Positions 18,340-27,259 of a stretch of 64,000 nt of DNA are shown one piece after another. Where the stretch lies: NCBI GenBank assembly GCA_016350165.1, contig CP066225.1, forward strand, positions 2,852,001 to 2,916,000. The letters run 5' to 3'. Every line of letters begins with the position of its first letter. Position 1 is the first letter of the stretch. The translations under genes were made by a program, and so were the position numbers. The notes beneath the pieces are model-generated. The model was not told the DNA's origin. It saw nothing but the letters and a program-made list of their open reading frames with translations, and searched no databases. The stretch comes from Planctomycetota bacterium. GTDB taxonomy: Bacteria; Planctomycetota; Phycisphaerae; Phycisphaerales; Phycisphaeraceae.

Positions 18340-18543
18340 AAGTCGCGATATTTGGGTTTAGAAGGGGGATTTGGATGAGGGGGTGAGGTTGGATAGAATA
18401 TTGAGCCTCTCGGTGATGGATCGGGAGCCCGAACTGGACAGGGTAATGAGTCTGGCCCCCGGAAGCGTGGATGTCGTCTCGCAGTGATTGCGATGCAGAA
18501 GGCTGACGTGGGAAAACAAAGTAATTGAAAGAGAAGGTGTGCG
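18340..18543. other. Untranslated leader of der, possibly structured
   Basis: The GC-rich stretch 18395-18500 can form several short hairpins (TCGG/CCGA near 18418, CGCA/TGCG near 18480) and differs in composition from its G/T-rich flanks. It does not match any RNA family I know. It also contains a 23-codon open frame starting MDREPELDRVM. Confidence 0.35.
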
Positions 18544-20076
18544 ATGAGCGTACCAGGCGGCGGTTATTTGCCGAAGATTGTGATTGTTGGTCGGCCGAAT
18601 GTGGGGAAGAGTTCATTAACGAATATGTTGGCTGGACGTCGAATCAGTATTGTTGATGAGACGGCTGGTGTTACGCGCGACCGTGTGAGTACACCTGCAG
18701 AGATTCCATCGCCAGAGCGTGGCAAAGAGTCTCATTTTGCTGAGATCGTTGATACCGGTGGTTATGGTATTGAAGATACACAGAACTTGACGGCTGACGT
18801 TGAACGCCAGATTGAGTTGGGTATAGCGGATGCTGATTTGGTTTTGTTTTTGGTTGATGCTCAGCAGGGTTTGGTGCCGTTGGACTATACGGTTGCGGAT
18901 GTATTGCGTAAGGCGAATTTGAAGACGCCGGTGCTATTGATTGCGAATAAGGTTGATGGTTCAACGCATGAAGCGGGTGCGTATGAAGCATCAGGACTTG
19001 GGTTTGGTGATCCTTTGATGATGAGTGCGAAGAATCGTAACAATGAATACGATCTCTATCGTGCGATTAGAAGTAAGATTGACTTTGAACGCTTGGCTTC
19101 AATGGGTGATGCGGTAGCGAAGCCTGATGAGGGGATTAAGGTTGCGTTTGTTGGCAAGCGTAATGCGGGTAAAAGTACGTTTGTGAATGCGTTGGTGGGT
19201 GATGATCGCGTGATTGTTTCAGATGAGTTGGGGACGACGCGTGACTCGGTGGACGTGCCGTTTGAGCGGGATGGTAGAAAATATACTGCGATTGATACAG
19301 CAGGTATGCGTAAACGTAAAAGTTTAGCGGATGATATTGAGTTCTATTCGCATCATAGATCGCTTCGTTCGGTAAGACGTTCGGATGTTTGTGTGATGTT
19401 GATCGACTCATCGATTCCTGTGTCGCAGGTTGATAAGCAATTGGTCAATGAGATCCGTAAGCATTTTCGTGCGACGGTTTTTGTGATCAATAAGTGGGAC
19501 CTTGCAGAGAAGAAGTACACGAAAGAGCAGTATGTTGAGTATATGGACAAAGCGATTGGTGCGATGTCGTATGCTCCGATTGTGTTTACCAGTGCATCAA
19601 AGAAGCAGGGTATCCATGAAGTGATGGATATTGTGTTGGCGGTGTACAACCAGACTAATCATCGATTAGCGACGAGTGAGGTGAACACGTTTATTAGTGC
19701 ATTGATGCAGTTGCGTGGTCCGAGTGGTGGTAAATCAGGCAAGCGTGCGAAGGTTTATTATGCAGCTCAGATTGCTGTGAATCCTCCGACGATTGCACTT
19801 AATGTGAACCATCCGGAATTGTTTGATAATAATTATCAGCGATTCATGATGAATCGTTTGCGTGATGTGGTTCCTTATAGTGAAGTGCCGATCAAGTTCA
19901 CGATTCGTGGCAAGCCAAAGATGACAGCGGAAGAACGCATTCTTGCAAAGAAAGAAAAGCAAAATGCACCGAAGAAAGGTAATGGATTGCCGAAGGGTTA
20001 CCATATTGTTGAAGGTTATGATGCACCTGAACATCCTGATGTGATTATTGATGAGTGGGATGGTGAAGACGGATAA
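18544..20076 (+). CDS. der: Ribosome-assembly GTPase Der (EngA)
   Basis: 510 aa. Der has two consecutive GTPase domains and a KH-like C-terminal domain and is essential for 50S subunit maturation. Domain 1 shows GRPNVGKSS, DTGG and NKVD; domain 2 shows GKRNAGKST, DTAG and NKWD. The KH-like part follows from about residue 385 and ends with a basic and acidic tail. ATG follows AAGG by six bases. The length is slightly above the usual 430-490 because of an insertion in domain 1 and the C-terminal tail. A palindrome copy lies at 19655. Confidence 0.95.
   Translation: MSVPGGGYLPKIVIVGRPNVGKSSLTNMLAGRRISIVDETAGVTRDRVSTPAEIPSPERGKESHFAEIVDTGGYGIEDTQNLTADVERQIELGIADADLVLFLVDAQQGLVPLDYTVADVLRKANLKTPVLLIANKVDGSTHEAGAYEASGLGFGDPLMMSAKNRNNEYDLYRAIRSKIDFERLASMGDAVAKPDEGIKVAFVGKRNAGKSTFVNALVGDDRVIVSDELGTTRDSVDVPFERDGRKYTAIDTAGMRKRKSLADDIEFYSHHRSLRSVRRSDVCVMLIDSSIPVSQVDKQLVNEIRKHFRATVFVINKWDLAEKKYTKEQYVEYMDKAIGAMSYAPIVFTSASKKQGIHEVMDIVLAVYNQTNHRLATSEVNTFISALMQLRGPSGGKSGKRAKVYYAAQIAVNPPTIALNVNHPELFDNNYQRFMMNRLRDVVPYSEVPIKFTIRGKPKMTAEERILAKKEKQNAPKKGNGLPKGYHIVEGYDAPEHPDVIIDEWDGEDG
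19655..19669. repeat. CTAAY-N5-RTTAG palindrome, copy 5
   Basis: CTAATCATCGATTAG inside der, read as Thr-Asn-His-Arg-Leu. Confidence 0.6.
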
Positions 20077-20106
20077 TAAAGGTAGTTGGTAAGATTGGAG
20101 AAGAAG

Positions 20107-20133
20107 CGTCGGCTATGAAGTCGGCGTTTTTTT
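20107..20133 (+). terminator. Terminator of der
   Basis: An 8-bp stem CGTCGGCT/AGTCGGCG (two G-U pairs) with loop ATGA and seven T residues, 30 bases after the stop. Confidence 0.8.
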
Positions 20134-20293
20134 ATGGTTGGTTTGTAAGGCTTTTTGTAATGTTTTTGAGGGTGTCAATCCCCTATTACATGGTTAGTTG
20201 GTTATTTAGGCTGTGAAGGTTGACGATGGTGAGTGTGGGAAAAGAGCGCGTATAAGCTACTAAATAAGTTAATGCGACGGGAGAAAATTAAGG

Positions 20294-20821
20294 ATGGTTT
20301 TACGCGCTTTAATTGTGATTCTTGTTATCGGGTTGGTGTTGGTGTTGCATGGTTGCCAAGAGCCTTATTATCCGACAGCGAAGACAATGAAAACATTAGA
20401 TGGGCGAGGCAAAGGTGTTGAAGTTGTGTCGGAGGAAGATAATGGATCGCTTGTTTACATTAAGACTGGTGAAAGTCTGCATGTGAAGTTGAAGGCTGAT
20501 CCGACAACTGGATATTTGTGGACATTAGCGCAGGATCGTGAGGCGATATTGATTCCAATTGGTCGGCCACAGTTTGCGCCTGATGAAAATGAACAGGGTG
20601 AGGCGGTTGGTGATAAAGGTACACGGACATGGATTTTTCTAGCAAGAAAAACGGGGTTGGTTAATTTGAAGTTTATATATCATCGGCCATACGAAAAGGA
20701 TGAAGAACCTGCAAAGACTTATCGTGTGACGGTGAATGTACTGAAGGGTGAAACGGAAAATTACCCGTATGTACAATGGGAAGGTGGGGAAGAGGAATTC
20801 GGGTCGGGTCAATATTATTGA
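20294..20821 (+). CDS. Chagasin-family protease-inhibitor lipoprotein 1
   Basis: 175 aa. A lipoprotein signal (LVLVLHGC, Cys at about residue 21) precedes a chagasin/ICP domain. The three inhibitory loops are visible: DPTTGYLW (family NPTTGYxW), GDKGTRTWIF (family GxGGxxxF) and YHRPYEK (family YxRPW). This family blocks papain-like cysteine peptidases. It would act in the periplasm or on the cell surface. A GGGAGA lies nine bases before the ATG. It is followed, 39 bases later, by a second family member, probably in one transcript. Confidence 0.85.
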   Translation: MVLRALIVILVIGLVLVLHGCQEPYYPTAKTMKTLDGRGKGVEVVSEEDNGSLVYIKTGESLHVKLKADPTTGYLWTLAQDREAILIPIGRPQFAPDENEQGEAVGDKGTRTWIFLARKTGLVNLKFIYHRPYEKDEEPAKTYRVTVNVLKGETENYPYVQWEGGEEEFGSGQYY

Positions 20822-20860
20822 TACGAATTGGTTGATTAATCCTAATCGAAGGATAGATAG

Positions 20861-21349
20861 ATGTTAAAAGCAATTGTGATGTTTTTTGTGATGTTGCTGT
20901 TGATGCTTGTGGGTGCTTGTGCGAGTGATGGGAATGTGGAACAAAAAGAACCGACAAAGGAAACCGCGAGATTGTTCACTGTGGTGAGGATCTCGGATAA
21001 GGATAGTGGTAAAGATATTAAGATGTGGCAAGGGGATGAGATACAGGTGACTCTGAATAGTAATCGGACGACTGGTTACATGTGGATGTTGCCTCGAGGT
21101 TGGAGTGGAGATGGCGTGTTGAAACAGGTTGGTGAAGCTGAGTATCGTCCTGATAAAAAAAATGAAGGTATGGTTGGTAAGGGCGGTACAAGTGAGTGGC
21201 GGTTTAAAGCGATGAAACCGGGGAAGGTGGAGCTTGTAATCGATTATCGGCGACCTTGGGAACGCACGCGATCGAGTAAGGCGTTTAGCGTTAATATTGA
21301 AGTGGTTGAAAAAGATCGTGACCGTAGGATTGTTGATACAAAATACTAA
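20861..21349 (+). CDS. Chagasin-family protease-inhibitor lipoprotein 2
   Basis: 162 aa. ATG follows AAGGA by seven bases. The signal MLVGAC marks a lipoprotein. The inhibitor loops are NRTTGYMW, GKGGTSEWRF and YRRPWER, closer to the family consensus than in the upstream copy. Together the two genes look like a tandem duplication that has diverged. A strong terminator follows. Confidence 0.87.
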   Translation: MLKAIVMFFVMLLLMLVGACASDGNVEQKEPTKETARLFTVVRISDKDSGKDIKMWQGDEIQVTLNSNRTTGYMWMLPRGWSGDGVLKQVGEAEYRPDKKNEGMVGKGGTSEWRFKAMKPGKVELVIDYRRPWERTRSSKAFSVNIEVVEKDRDRRIVDTKY

Positions 21350-21392
21350 AAAATAGCTACTTTTAAAGTAGTGGAATGAATCAAAGGTTGGT

Positions 21393-21437
21393 ATTGCCCC
21401 GCTGAGCTTGTAAGAGTTAAGCGGGGCGATTTTTTTT
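21393..21437 (+). terminator. Terminator after the chagasin pair
   Basis: A stem ATTGCCCCGCT/AGCGGGGCGAT with a 16-base loop and eight T residues. It ends the two-gene transcript. Confidence 0.85.
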
Positions 21438-21577
21438 GTTAGTGACATGGAAATTAGACTCGTATGGCGAAATGAGTGGTTGATTTTGTGGGTGTGTGAT
21501 ACATTGTGATTATCTATTAGTTCATCATTTGATAATCCATAGGGCATCATGATTATCGTTAAACTGAGGGTAAAACG

Positions 21578-24181
21578 ATGTTGAGCACATATCGAGCAGT
21601 TGGAGTTTTGCTGTTATCTATATTGATTATGAGTGTAGTCAATGCTGAGGATCTTGTGTGTCCGGGTTTTGCGATGGATACGAAGACACGTGAAGCAGTG
21701 AAAGAACTGAAGATTGAATACGTTGTAAAGAAGTTTGATAAGGGGAAAGAATTTGATCCAAATTGGGATAAAGCTCGTGTGGCGACATTGAGTTTAGAGG
21801 GTAATGGGAAAAAATTTGCTGTTACCTTACGTGGGATTGAGAATGGTAGTCATACAGCAGTACGTGCGGTTGCAAAGGGCTATGACCCATCGAAGCCGTA
21901 TGTGTTTGTGGGTCGGCGTTATCCGAAATCTTTGTTATTTCGCATGCAGAAAGAAAAGTCGCGTTCGTTTAAGCCTGATAAACGAAAAACACGTGTAGTT
22001 CGTGGTGTGGAAGAGTGGATGATTAAGGGGAAGATTTTTGATGCTGAAACAGGTGAACCTGTTAAGCGTGTAAAAATCGAAAGCTCTATGCATGATGACT
22101 ATGGCTTGCCGAGTTGGTTTTCTAAGAAGGAAATGAAGTTTACCTTCAATGACCAAACGGGTAAGTATGTGGTTAAGGTGAGGCCGAGTATTTGGAATGA
22201 TCGGGATGTTTTTTTTAGATTTCAGGCAGATGGTTATCAAACGGTTTTTTATAAGCTTGATTTAAAGCGTGGTGTGATGACGAGGGATGTTGAGTTGAGG
22301 CCGATTGGAGATTTGGGACCTGTAAATTATATGTTGGGGCGTGATTATGTGCCGGCTGCTCAAACGATGGCGACACAAGATGGTATAACAGATGACGGTA
22401 AAAATCCGTTTGGTGATGCAGGTGAAGAAGTGAATCCGTTTGGTGATTCGGGTGCTAAGATTCAGGAAAGTAAGAAGCCAAAACGCTCAAGTAGTTCGAG
22501 AGGTCCCAGAAGGTCTTGGATTGGACCAGATAGTAGGTTGGCTTCTGAGGTGCGGTCTTACGATGACCCAGAAGAGATTGGGAACGATGTGCCTGATTTC
22601 GGTGAGTCAGATTTTCCAGGTAAGCCTGATATGCCTTCGGATATTCGTCATGAACTACAGAGGGCGAAGACTCTTCTTGAACAAGAGGGAGGGGGAGAAA
22701 CTACAAGGCATTCTGCTTCACGAGCACGTCAAACGAATAGAAGGCCGTCTAATATCAAAACGCCTCATAAAATCCGATCAATGGATCAGGATAAAACTTA
22801 TGTTGTGAAGTTACTTGTAAAGGATTCTGTCACAGGCAAAATGTTAGATGATTATGAAGTTGATGTATATGAAAATGGTCCTAAGGAACTGGACAACGTA
22901 AGACAGTATCGTGGGCTTGAGCAGTTGGGGAATGTAAATACACAAATGACGCCAACCAATGATGGTGGGTTTGTTCATATATTTGAAGAGTTTATGGCAA
23001 GGGATTATAAGCGGTACATCATCATAAAAGATGGCTACAAGCCGTTTACCAGTGAATGGGTGGATAGTGAAGAGAAGATCAATCTTGTTGAAGGTCAGCT
23101 TGAAGTATTTGATAAGTTTGCGGGTCGCGTTGTTGATGCTGATGGAGAACCGCTGGCTAATGCGCGTGTGATTTTGTTTGATGATAAGAAGGAATCAAGT
23201 GTTTCGATTGAAGATGGCATCGTTCGAGTTGCCTCAGATTTTGAAGATTATGAAGAGTATATAACAGATAACAATGGGCATTTTGATACTGGAAAGATTG
23301 ATCACAGCTTCCAGATGATGGTTGTGCATGATACAGGTTTGATGGTGATGTCTTATCGGGATGCTGCGGATGGCCGTGATGAATTCACAGTTGAGCCTTG
23401 GATTGCATGTGTCGTTGATTTAAGTGGATTAGAAAATATTTACTCTAATCATCGAATAGCTTCAAAATTCGAGATTAATCGTAGTGGCAGTAAACGTTTT
23501 GTCGGAATGCATGATGAGAAGCTTCAAGGAATAAAATTTAAGGTTGAAGAACTGGTTGGTAATGATGATGCACTGAGATTTTTGCCGAATTTAACACATC
23601 GATACAATTTTTATGCAGATATGGATCAATACGATGATCTTTTAGCTGAGGTGTGGATCGGCAACTTAGAAATTAAATCAAGTTTGCAACTGGGCGAAAC
23701 GATCCCAGTGAAACAACGAGGTGTTCTCGTATCGGGCCAGGTGATTTGTCCTGATGGTAATTTTGATTCAAGTTGGACAGTTGTTGAGGCTATTATGGTA
23801 TATCGTTTTGATCCGGAAGAGTATCTCAACAAGAATATGCCGGGCAATGCTCACGTGTTTGAAGTGTTTGGTCATTCATGGAAAGCAAACAGGGATGGAC
23901 ATGATTACTTGAGAACTGATGCGGGTCGTAAATTGTTTGAGAAGATGCTGGAGAAGAACCGCTTTGAGCCGCCTCATATGTTAAAGTTTATGAAAAATGG
24001 CGAGTTCCGAGCTTATGGCTGCGGTGAAGGTAATTATTCGATCGGTATCAGGATGAAAAACCGCAAAGGCATAACTTATTCGTACTCTAAAGATTTTAGC
24101 ATCTCAAGTGGTAAGCGTAATGGTGAACATCGCCTTGGTACGATCAATCTGAAGCAAGGGGCTCAGCAGCATCGTAAGTAA
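21578..24181 (+). CDS. Large exported protein with carboxypeptidase-regulatory-like domains
   Basis: 867 aa. ATG follows GAGGG by seven bases. A signal peptide (residues about 1-24, ending VNAED) precedes repeated Ig-like segments of the CarboxypepD_reg type: IKGKIFDAETGEPVKRVKIE (about 150-170) and FAGRVVDADGEPLANARVIL (about 510-530). Between them lies a low-complexity linker with two NPFGD repeats, a KKPKRSSSSRGPRR stretch and an acidic segment. The C-terminal 300 residues have no recognised family. Such proteins are usually surface or envelope components that bind polymers. No membrane anchor or sorting signal is seen at the C-terminus. Confidence 0.7.
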   Translation: MLSTYRAVGVLLLSILIMSVVNAEDLVCPGFAMDTKTREAVKELKIEYVVKKFDKGKEFDPNWDKARVATLSLEGNGKKFAVTLRGIENGSHTAVRAVAKGYDPSKPYVFVGRRYPKSLLFRMQKEKSRSFKPDKRKTRVVRGVEEWMIKGKIFDAETGEPVKRVKIESSMHDDYGLPSWFSKKEMKFTFNDQTGKYVVKVRPSIWNDRDVFFRFQADGYQTVFYKLDLKRGVMTRDVELRPIGDLGPVNYMLGRDYVPAAQTMATQDGITDDGKNPFGDAGEEVNPFGDSGAKIQESKKPKRSSSSRGPRRSWIGPDSRLASEVRSYDDPEEIGNDVPDFGESDFPGKPDMPSDIRHELQRAKTLLEQEGGGETTRHSASRARQTNRRPSNIKTPHKIRSMDQDKTYVVKLLVKDSVTGKMLDDYEVDVYENGPKELDNVRQYRGLEQLGNVNTQMTPTNDGGFVHIFEEFMARDYKRYIIIKDGYKPFTSEWVDSEEKINLVEGQLEVFDKFAGRVVDADGEPLANARVILFDDKKESSVSIEDGIVRVASDFEDYEEYITDNNGHFDTGKIDHSFQMMVVHDTGLMVMSYRDAADGRDEFTVEPWIACVVDLSGLENIYSNHRIASKFEINRSGSKRFVGMHDEKLQGIKFKVEELVGNDDALRFLPNLTHRYNFYADMDQYDDLLAEVWIGNLEIKSSLQLGETIPVKQRGVLVSGQVICPDGNFDSSWTVVEAIMVYRFDPEEYLNKNMPGNAHVFEVFGHSWKANRDGHDYLRTDAGRKLFEKMLEKNRFEPPHMLKFMKNGEFRAYGCGEGNYSIGIRMKNRKGITYSYSKDFSISSGKRNGEHRLGTINLKQGAQQHRK

Positions 24182-24237
24182 AAAAGAGAGCACATTGCTG
24201 CACTCCCTTTAATAATTATCTTTAGTTTATAGTTGTT

Positions 24238-25638
24238 TTAGACAGACGCACCTTTAACACGCTGGATATCCGCTCCGAGTTTTTGAAGCGTCAGTTCCAT
24301 ACGCTGGTACCCTCTATCCAAGTGATAGACGCGGTTGATGGTAGTCGTGCCGCGGGCAGCTAGTGCTGCAAGGACAAGGCCGGCTGATGCACGTAGATCC
24401 GAAGCCATGACCGGTGCGCCGATCAATTCACGTACACCCGTCACCATAACCGAAGGCCCGATGCGTGTGCAGCTCGCGCCCATGCGCAGTAGTTCTGGCA
24501 CGTGCAGGAATCGGTCTGGGAAAATCTTTTCAGTAATCACAGAGTTACCATCTGCAAGACAGAGCAGGGCCATGAGCTGTGCTTGAAGGTCAGTCGGGAA
24601 GCCCGGATGTGGTTGCGTCACGACATGCGTTGGCTCAAGGCGACGTGCAGTTGAAACACGAACTGTTTCACGAATACCTGGCAATGTCTGCAGCTTCGGT
24701 TCCAACGTCGCGATTGGCCCCGATGATGAATCACTCACAGGCTCAATCGATTGATTCAGATTTGTCACTTCAACGCCAATGATGCGAAGACGATCCAGTG
24801 CAGCAGTCAACGTACGTGTTGGGAAGTTCTCAAGTACCACATCGCCATTCGTGATTGCCGATGCGATGACATACGTGCCTGCTTCAATACGGTCAGGCAT
24901 GACGGTGTGTGTCGTACCATTTAATGCATCAACGCCTTCAATCGTGACGACGGGCGATCCTGCACCAGTAATCTTTGCACCCATCGCGTTGAGCATTTCA
25001 GCTAAGTCTTCAATCTCAGGTTCACATGCAGCACACTCGATGATCGTCGTGCCCTCAGCCAAAGCTGCAGCTGACATCACGTTCGCTGTACCCAAGACTG
25101 TCGATCCATTTGGCCCACCCAAAAATACATGTGCCCCAAGCAGTTTCGTCCCTGGCCCACCCGGTGCTTCTGCAATGATGTAACCCTCAGCCAGTTGCAC
25201 TCTCGCACCTAATTGCTGCAAGCCTCGGATATGCAGATCAACAGGCCTGTCACCAATCGCACATCCGCCCGGCATCGACACTTTCGCATAACCACGTCTG
25301 GCTAGCAGCGGACCCAACGCGCAAATCCCCGCACGCATCGTCCTCACGATGTCATAGTGTGCAACCGATTTCGTCGGATCATTCGCGTGCAATTTAATAT
25401 CAACACCCAAGCCATCCTCAGTCGTTCCAAGGTCAGGCGTCGAATCGATCGTGCATCCAAGTGTTTTCAGCAACTTGACCATATTCCGGATGTCCGACAG
25501 GTCCGGCACATCCTTCAGGATCAATGGTTCGTCCGTGAGCAGTGCCCCAGCCATAAGTGGAAGTGCAGCATTTTTACTGCCATGAATCCTGACTGTGCCT
25601 GTTAGCCGTTTTCCGCCTTGAATTACAAATGCATCCAT
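24238..25638 (-). CDS. murA: UDP-N-acetylglucosamine 1-carboxyvinyltransferase MurA
   Basis: 466 aa from ATG 25638, which gives the conserved start MDAFVIQGGKRLTGTVRIHG; the frame continues 36 bases upstream without support. MurA transfers enolpyruvate from PEP to UDP-GlcNAc, the first committed step of peptidoglycan synthesis. SKNAALPLMAGALL near the N-terminus and PGGCAIGDRPVDLH with the catalytic Cys (fosfomycin target) are intact. An insertion of about 45 residues around residue 275-320 (rich in Ser and containing TLPGIRETV) is not typical of MurA. Its presence shows peptidoglycan precursor synthesis in this planctomycete. Confidence 0.94.
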   Translation of the reverse strand: MDAFVIQGGKRLTGTVRIHGSKNAALPLMAGALLTDEPLILKDVPDLSDIRNMVKLLKTLGCTIDSTPDLGTTEDGLGVDIKLHANDPTKSVAHYDIVRTMRAGICALGPLLARRGYAKVSMPGGCAIGDRPVDLHIRGLQQLGARVQLAEGYIIAEAPGGPGTKLLGAHVFLGGPNGSTVLGTANVMSAAALAEGTTIIECAACEPEIEDLAEMLNAMGAKITGAGSPVVTIEGVDALNGTTHTVMPDRIEAGTYVIASAITNGDVVLENFPTRTLTAALDRLRIIGVEVTNLNQSIEPVSDSSSGPIATLEPKLQTLPGIRETVRVSTARRLEPTHVVTQPHPGFPTDLQAQLMALLCLADGNSVITEKIFPDRFLHVPELLRMGASCTRIGPSVMVTGVRELIGAPVMASDLRASAGLVLAALAARGTTTINRVYHLDRGYQRMELTLQKLGADIQRVKGASV

Positions 25639-26024
25639 AAATAGGATCGTCGCAGAAGTAACAGGGGACTGCAAGAGTTACCACACAACCAGCCACGAAA
25701 GGCATGAACTGGCCAAGTTTTCAAGGTAATAACCACATTTTGCAGCAAATTATGATCATTCTGTTTACTTCAATCAAGCGTTTACAGATCGTCCACGTTC
25801 GCTGATAATGGACTTGTTCCCTGCGTTAGAAGTCAGGAGCGGCTCATTCATAGTTTCACGCATTTCCTTGCACAAACTTGAAATCCCCGCTCCGCATAGA
25901 AAGAGTAAAGAAGAAGACTCAACCTATACATCGTTAAAGCCATTGGTATCTCTTCCTGAGGGGCAGTGTCTGCGTTATTTATTGTGTTAGCCACCCCGAG
26001 GGCGCGATGCAAAGGTGAGTGTTC
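25639..26024. other. Intergenic gap between murA and the GxxExxY gene
   Basis: The gap holds the divergent promoters. No gene or RNA was recognised; a 60-codon open frame at 25808 lacks a ribosome-binding site and protein-like composition. Confidence 0.4.
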
Positions 26025-26381
26025 ATGGAGATTGCGAGCGATTTAATGTCCTCAGAAGTCATTGGAAATCAGGTTATCGATGCCATTCATACGATCCACT
26101 ACTCCACCGGATCAGGGCTCCCCGTCCAAGTTTACGACGGCATCGTTCAAAGCGTCCTGCGTGAAAAAGGTTTCGAACTCACCGAAAACGGCCTCCTCGA
26201 CGGCCACAAAATCTACCACGTCCAAGAGCAAATCGCACTCGTGATGCTCTCTCAACCCAATATCGATTCAGCGATGAAAGTCCAGCTAAAACAACATATT
26301 AGCGAAAACAAACTCGCCTTCGGTATCCTCTTTAACTTTGCAGCATCCAACCCAACCGACGGTATGGTCAGAGTTGATTAA
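26025..26381 (+). CDS. Divergent GxxExxY-family protein
   Basis: 118 aa from ATG 26025, five bases after GGTGAG. The pattern VIGNQVIDAIHTIHYSTGSGLPVQVYDGIV matches in outline the GxxExxY family (usually EIIGAAIEVHRxLGPGLLExxY; shown in part), and the C-terminus FGILFNFAASNPTDGMVRV matches its end. The family is related to PD-(D/E)XK nucleases, but the usual D...ExK residues are missing here: the strand that normally reads VVELKA is IALVML. It is therefore probably inactive as a nuclease and may be a binding protein. It is a single gene. Confidence 0.65.
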   Translation: MEIASDLMSSEVIGNQVIDAIHTIHYSTGSGLPVQVYDGIVQSVLREKGFELTENGLLDGHKIYHVQEQIALVMLSQPNIDSAMKVQLKQHISENKLAFGILFNFAASNPTDGMVRVD

Positions 26382-26440
26382 CCTAAAAACAATACCAAAA
26401 AACTTATTGAAAAATAGTCACAATCTTGTACGATTCATAT

Positions 26441-26471
26441 TGTAATTAACTAATAATCAATTATCATTACA
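26441..26471. promoter_or_regulatory. Possible Fur/Zur-family operator
   Basis: The AT-rich element has inverted ends TGTAAT...ATTACA and contains TGATAATTGATTATT on the minus strand, resembling Fur/Zur boxes (7-1-7 type). It lies directly upstream of a DUF2946-like gene in a cluster with His-rich proteins. Confidence 0.45.
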
Positions 26472-26475
26472 GCGT

Positions 26476-26943
26476 ATGTTCTTCAGCCGTGTAAACAAAC
26501 AAGCGATCGTTTCGCGTCCTTCACGTTCCGTGAAGAGGCGTTCACGTGATCGTCGACACACGGCCATCGCCTGGTTCTGTCTCGTTATGATGTTCCTCCA
26601 ATACGGTGGATTCATACGATTCACACACCTTTCCTTGAGCCATGTCAGCTCAACCAACACTGAACTATCTTGGGCTTCTGGGACGCTCCATTCAGGAGCA
26701 GAGGCGACCGGGAATGATGTTAGGGACACGGTATCCATCTCGGCTACCGACTGCGAGCATGCTGCCTACCATGTGTGTTCGATATGTGAGCAGCTGCAAG
26801 CGCTACAAACCAAAGTCTTGCACAACACCTCGTCTGCAATCGTGCAGTTCGTGTCTGTTCAAGCAATAGGTATGGCGGATCGTGAGATTGATGCGGTTGA
26901 TGGTTGGTTTATCAAACCTAGCCGCGCTCCCCCTGTGGCGTAA
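26476..26943 (+). CDS. DUF2946-like small membrane protein
   Basis: 155 aa. A basic N-terminus (RSVKRRSRDRRHTA) precedes one hydrophobic segment (IAWFCLVMMFLQYGGFI, residues about 31-47). A CSICEQLQA motif near residue 103 and the C-terminal SRAPPVA resemble DUF2946 proteins, which have a conserved Cys pair, end in R-x-PP and are often linked to metal uptake genes. The ATG at 26476 has no ribosome-binding site, and the candidate operator runs into it, so the true start may be internal. It leads a cluster with a His-rich pseudopilin and a His-rich PEP-CTERM protein. Confidence 0.55.
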   Translation: MFFSRVNKQAIVSRPSRSVKRRSRDRRHTAIAWFCLVMMFLQYGGFIRFTHLSLSHVSSTNTELSWASGTLHSGAEATGNDVRDTVSISATDCEHAAYHVCSICEQLQALQTKVLHNTSSAIVQFVSVQAIGMADREIDAVDGWFIKPSRAPPVA

Positions 26944-27259
26944 CACCTCTATATTTCATGCGCGTTTACTCTTGCGCGCATCATCCACAAAACACAATTT
27001 TTGTTTCCATGCTGTATTTGCAGTCTGAATATGTGCGCATCGATCTTTAATCCGATCACGCATCCACCTGCTGCAAACTACATCAGTTCATGCATCGAGC
27101 ATCATGTCGCCCCCCTTTTGTTAGGTGACGCGCTGCTGTGTACATGCATCTGATTCAGTGGACTTAAACCAGAGCTCGTCACATGATCGCACGCTTCATC
27201 GGCAATCGATCGTGTACCTGCTCAATGCCCTGCATCCCCCTTCTGGGACTGGAGTTAAC
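26944..27259. other. Gap with hairpin at 26958-26981
   Basis: A perfect 7-bp stem ATGCGCG/CGCGCAT with a 10-base loop lies just after the DUF2946-like gene but lacks a T-tract. The rest shows no gene. Confidence 0.4.

Noticed and set aside
18395-18500. SRP RNA, tmRNA or a known riboswitch upstream of der
   Set aside because: The conserved SRP core, tmRNA ends and the riboswitch core sequences that I know are not present.
20864-21550. 228-aa minus-strand frame over the second chagasin gene
   Set aside because: A Phe/Ser/His-rich antisense shadow of a well-supported gene.
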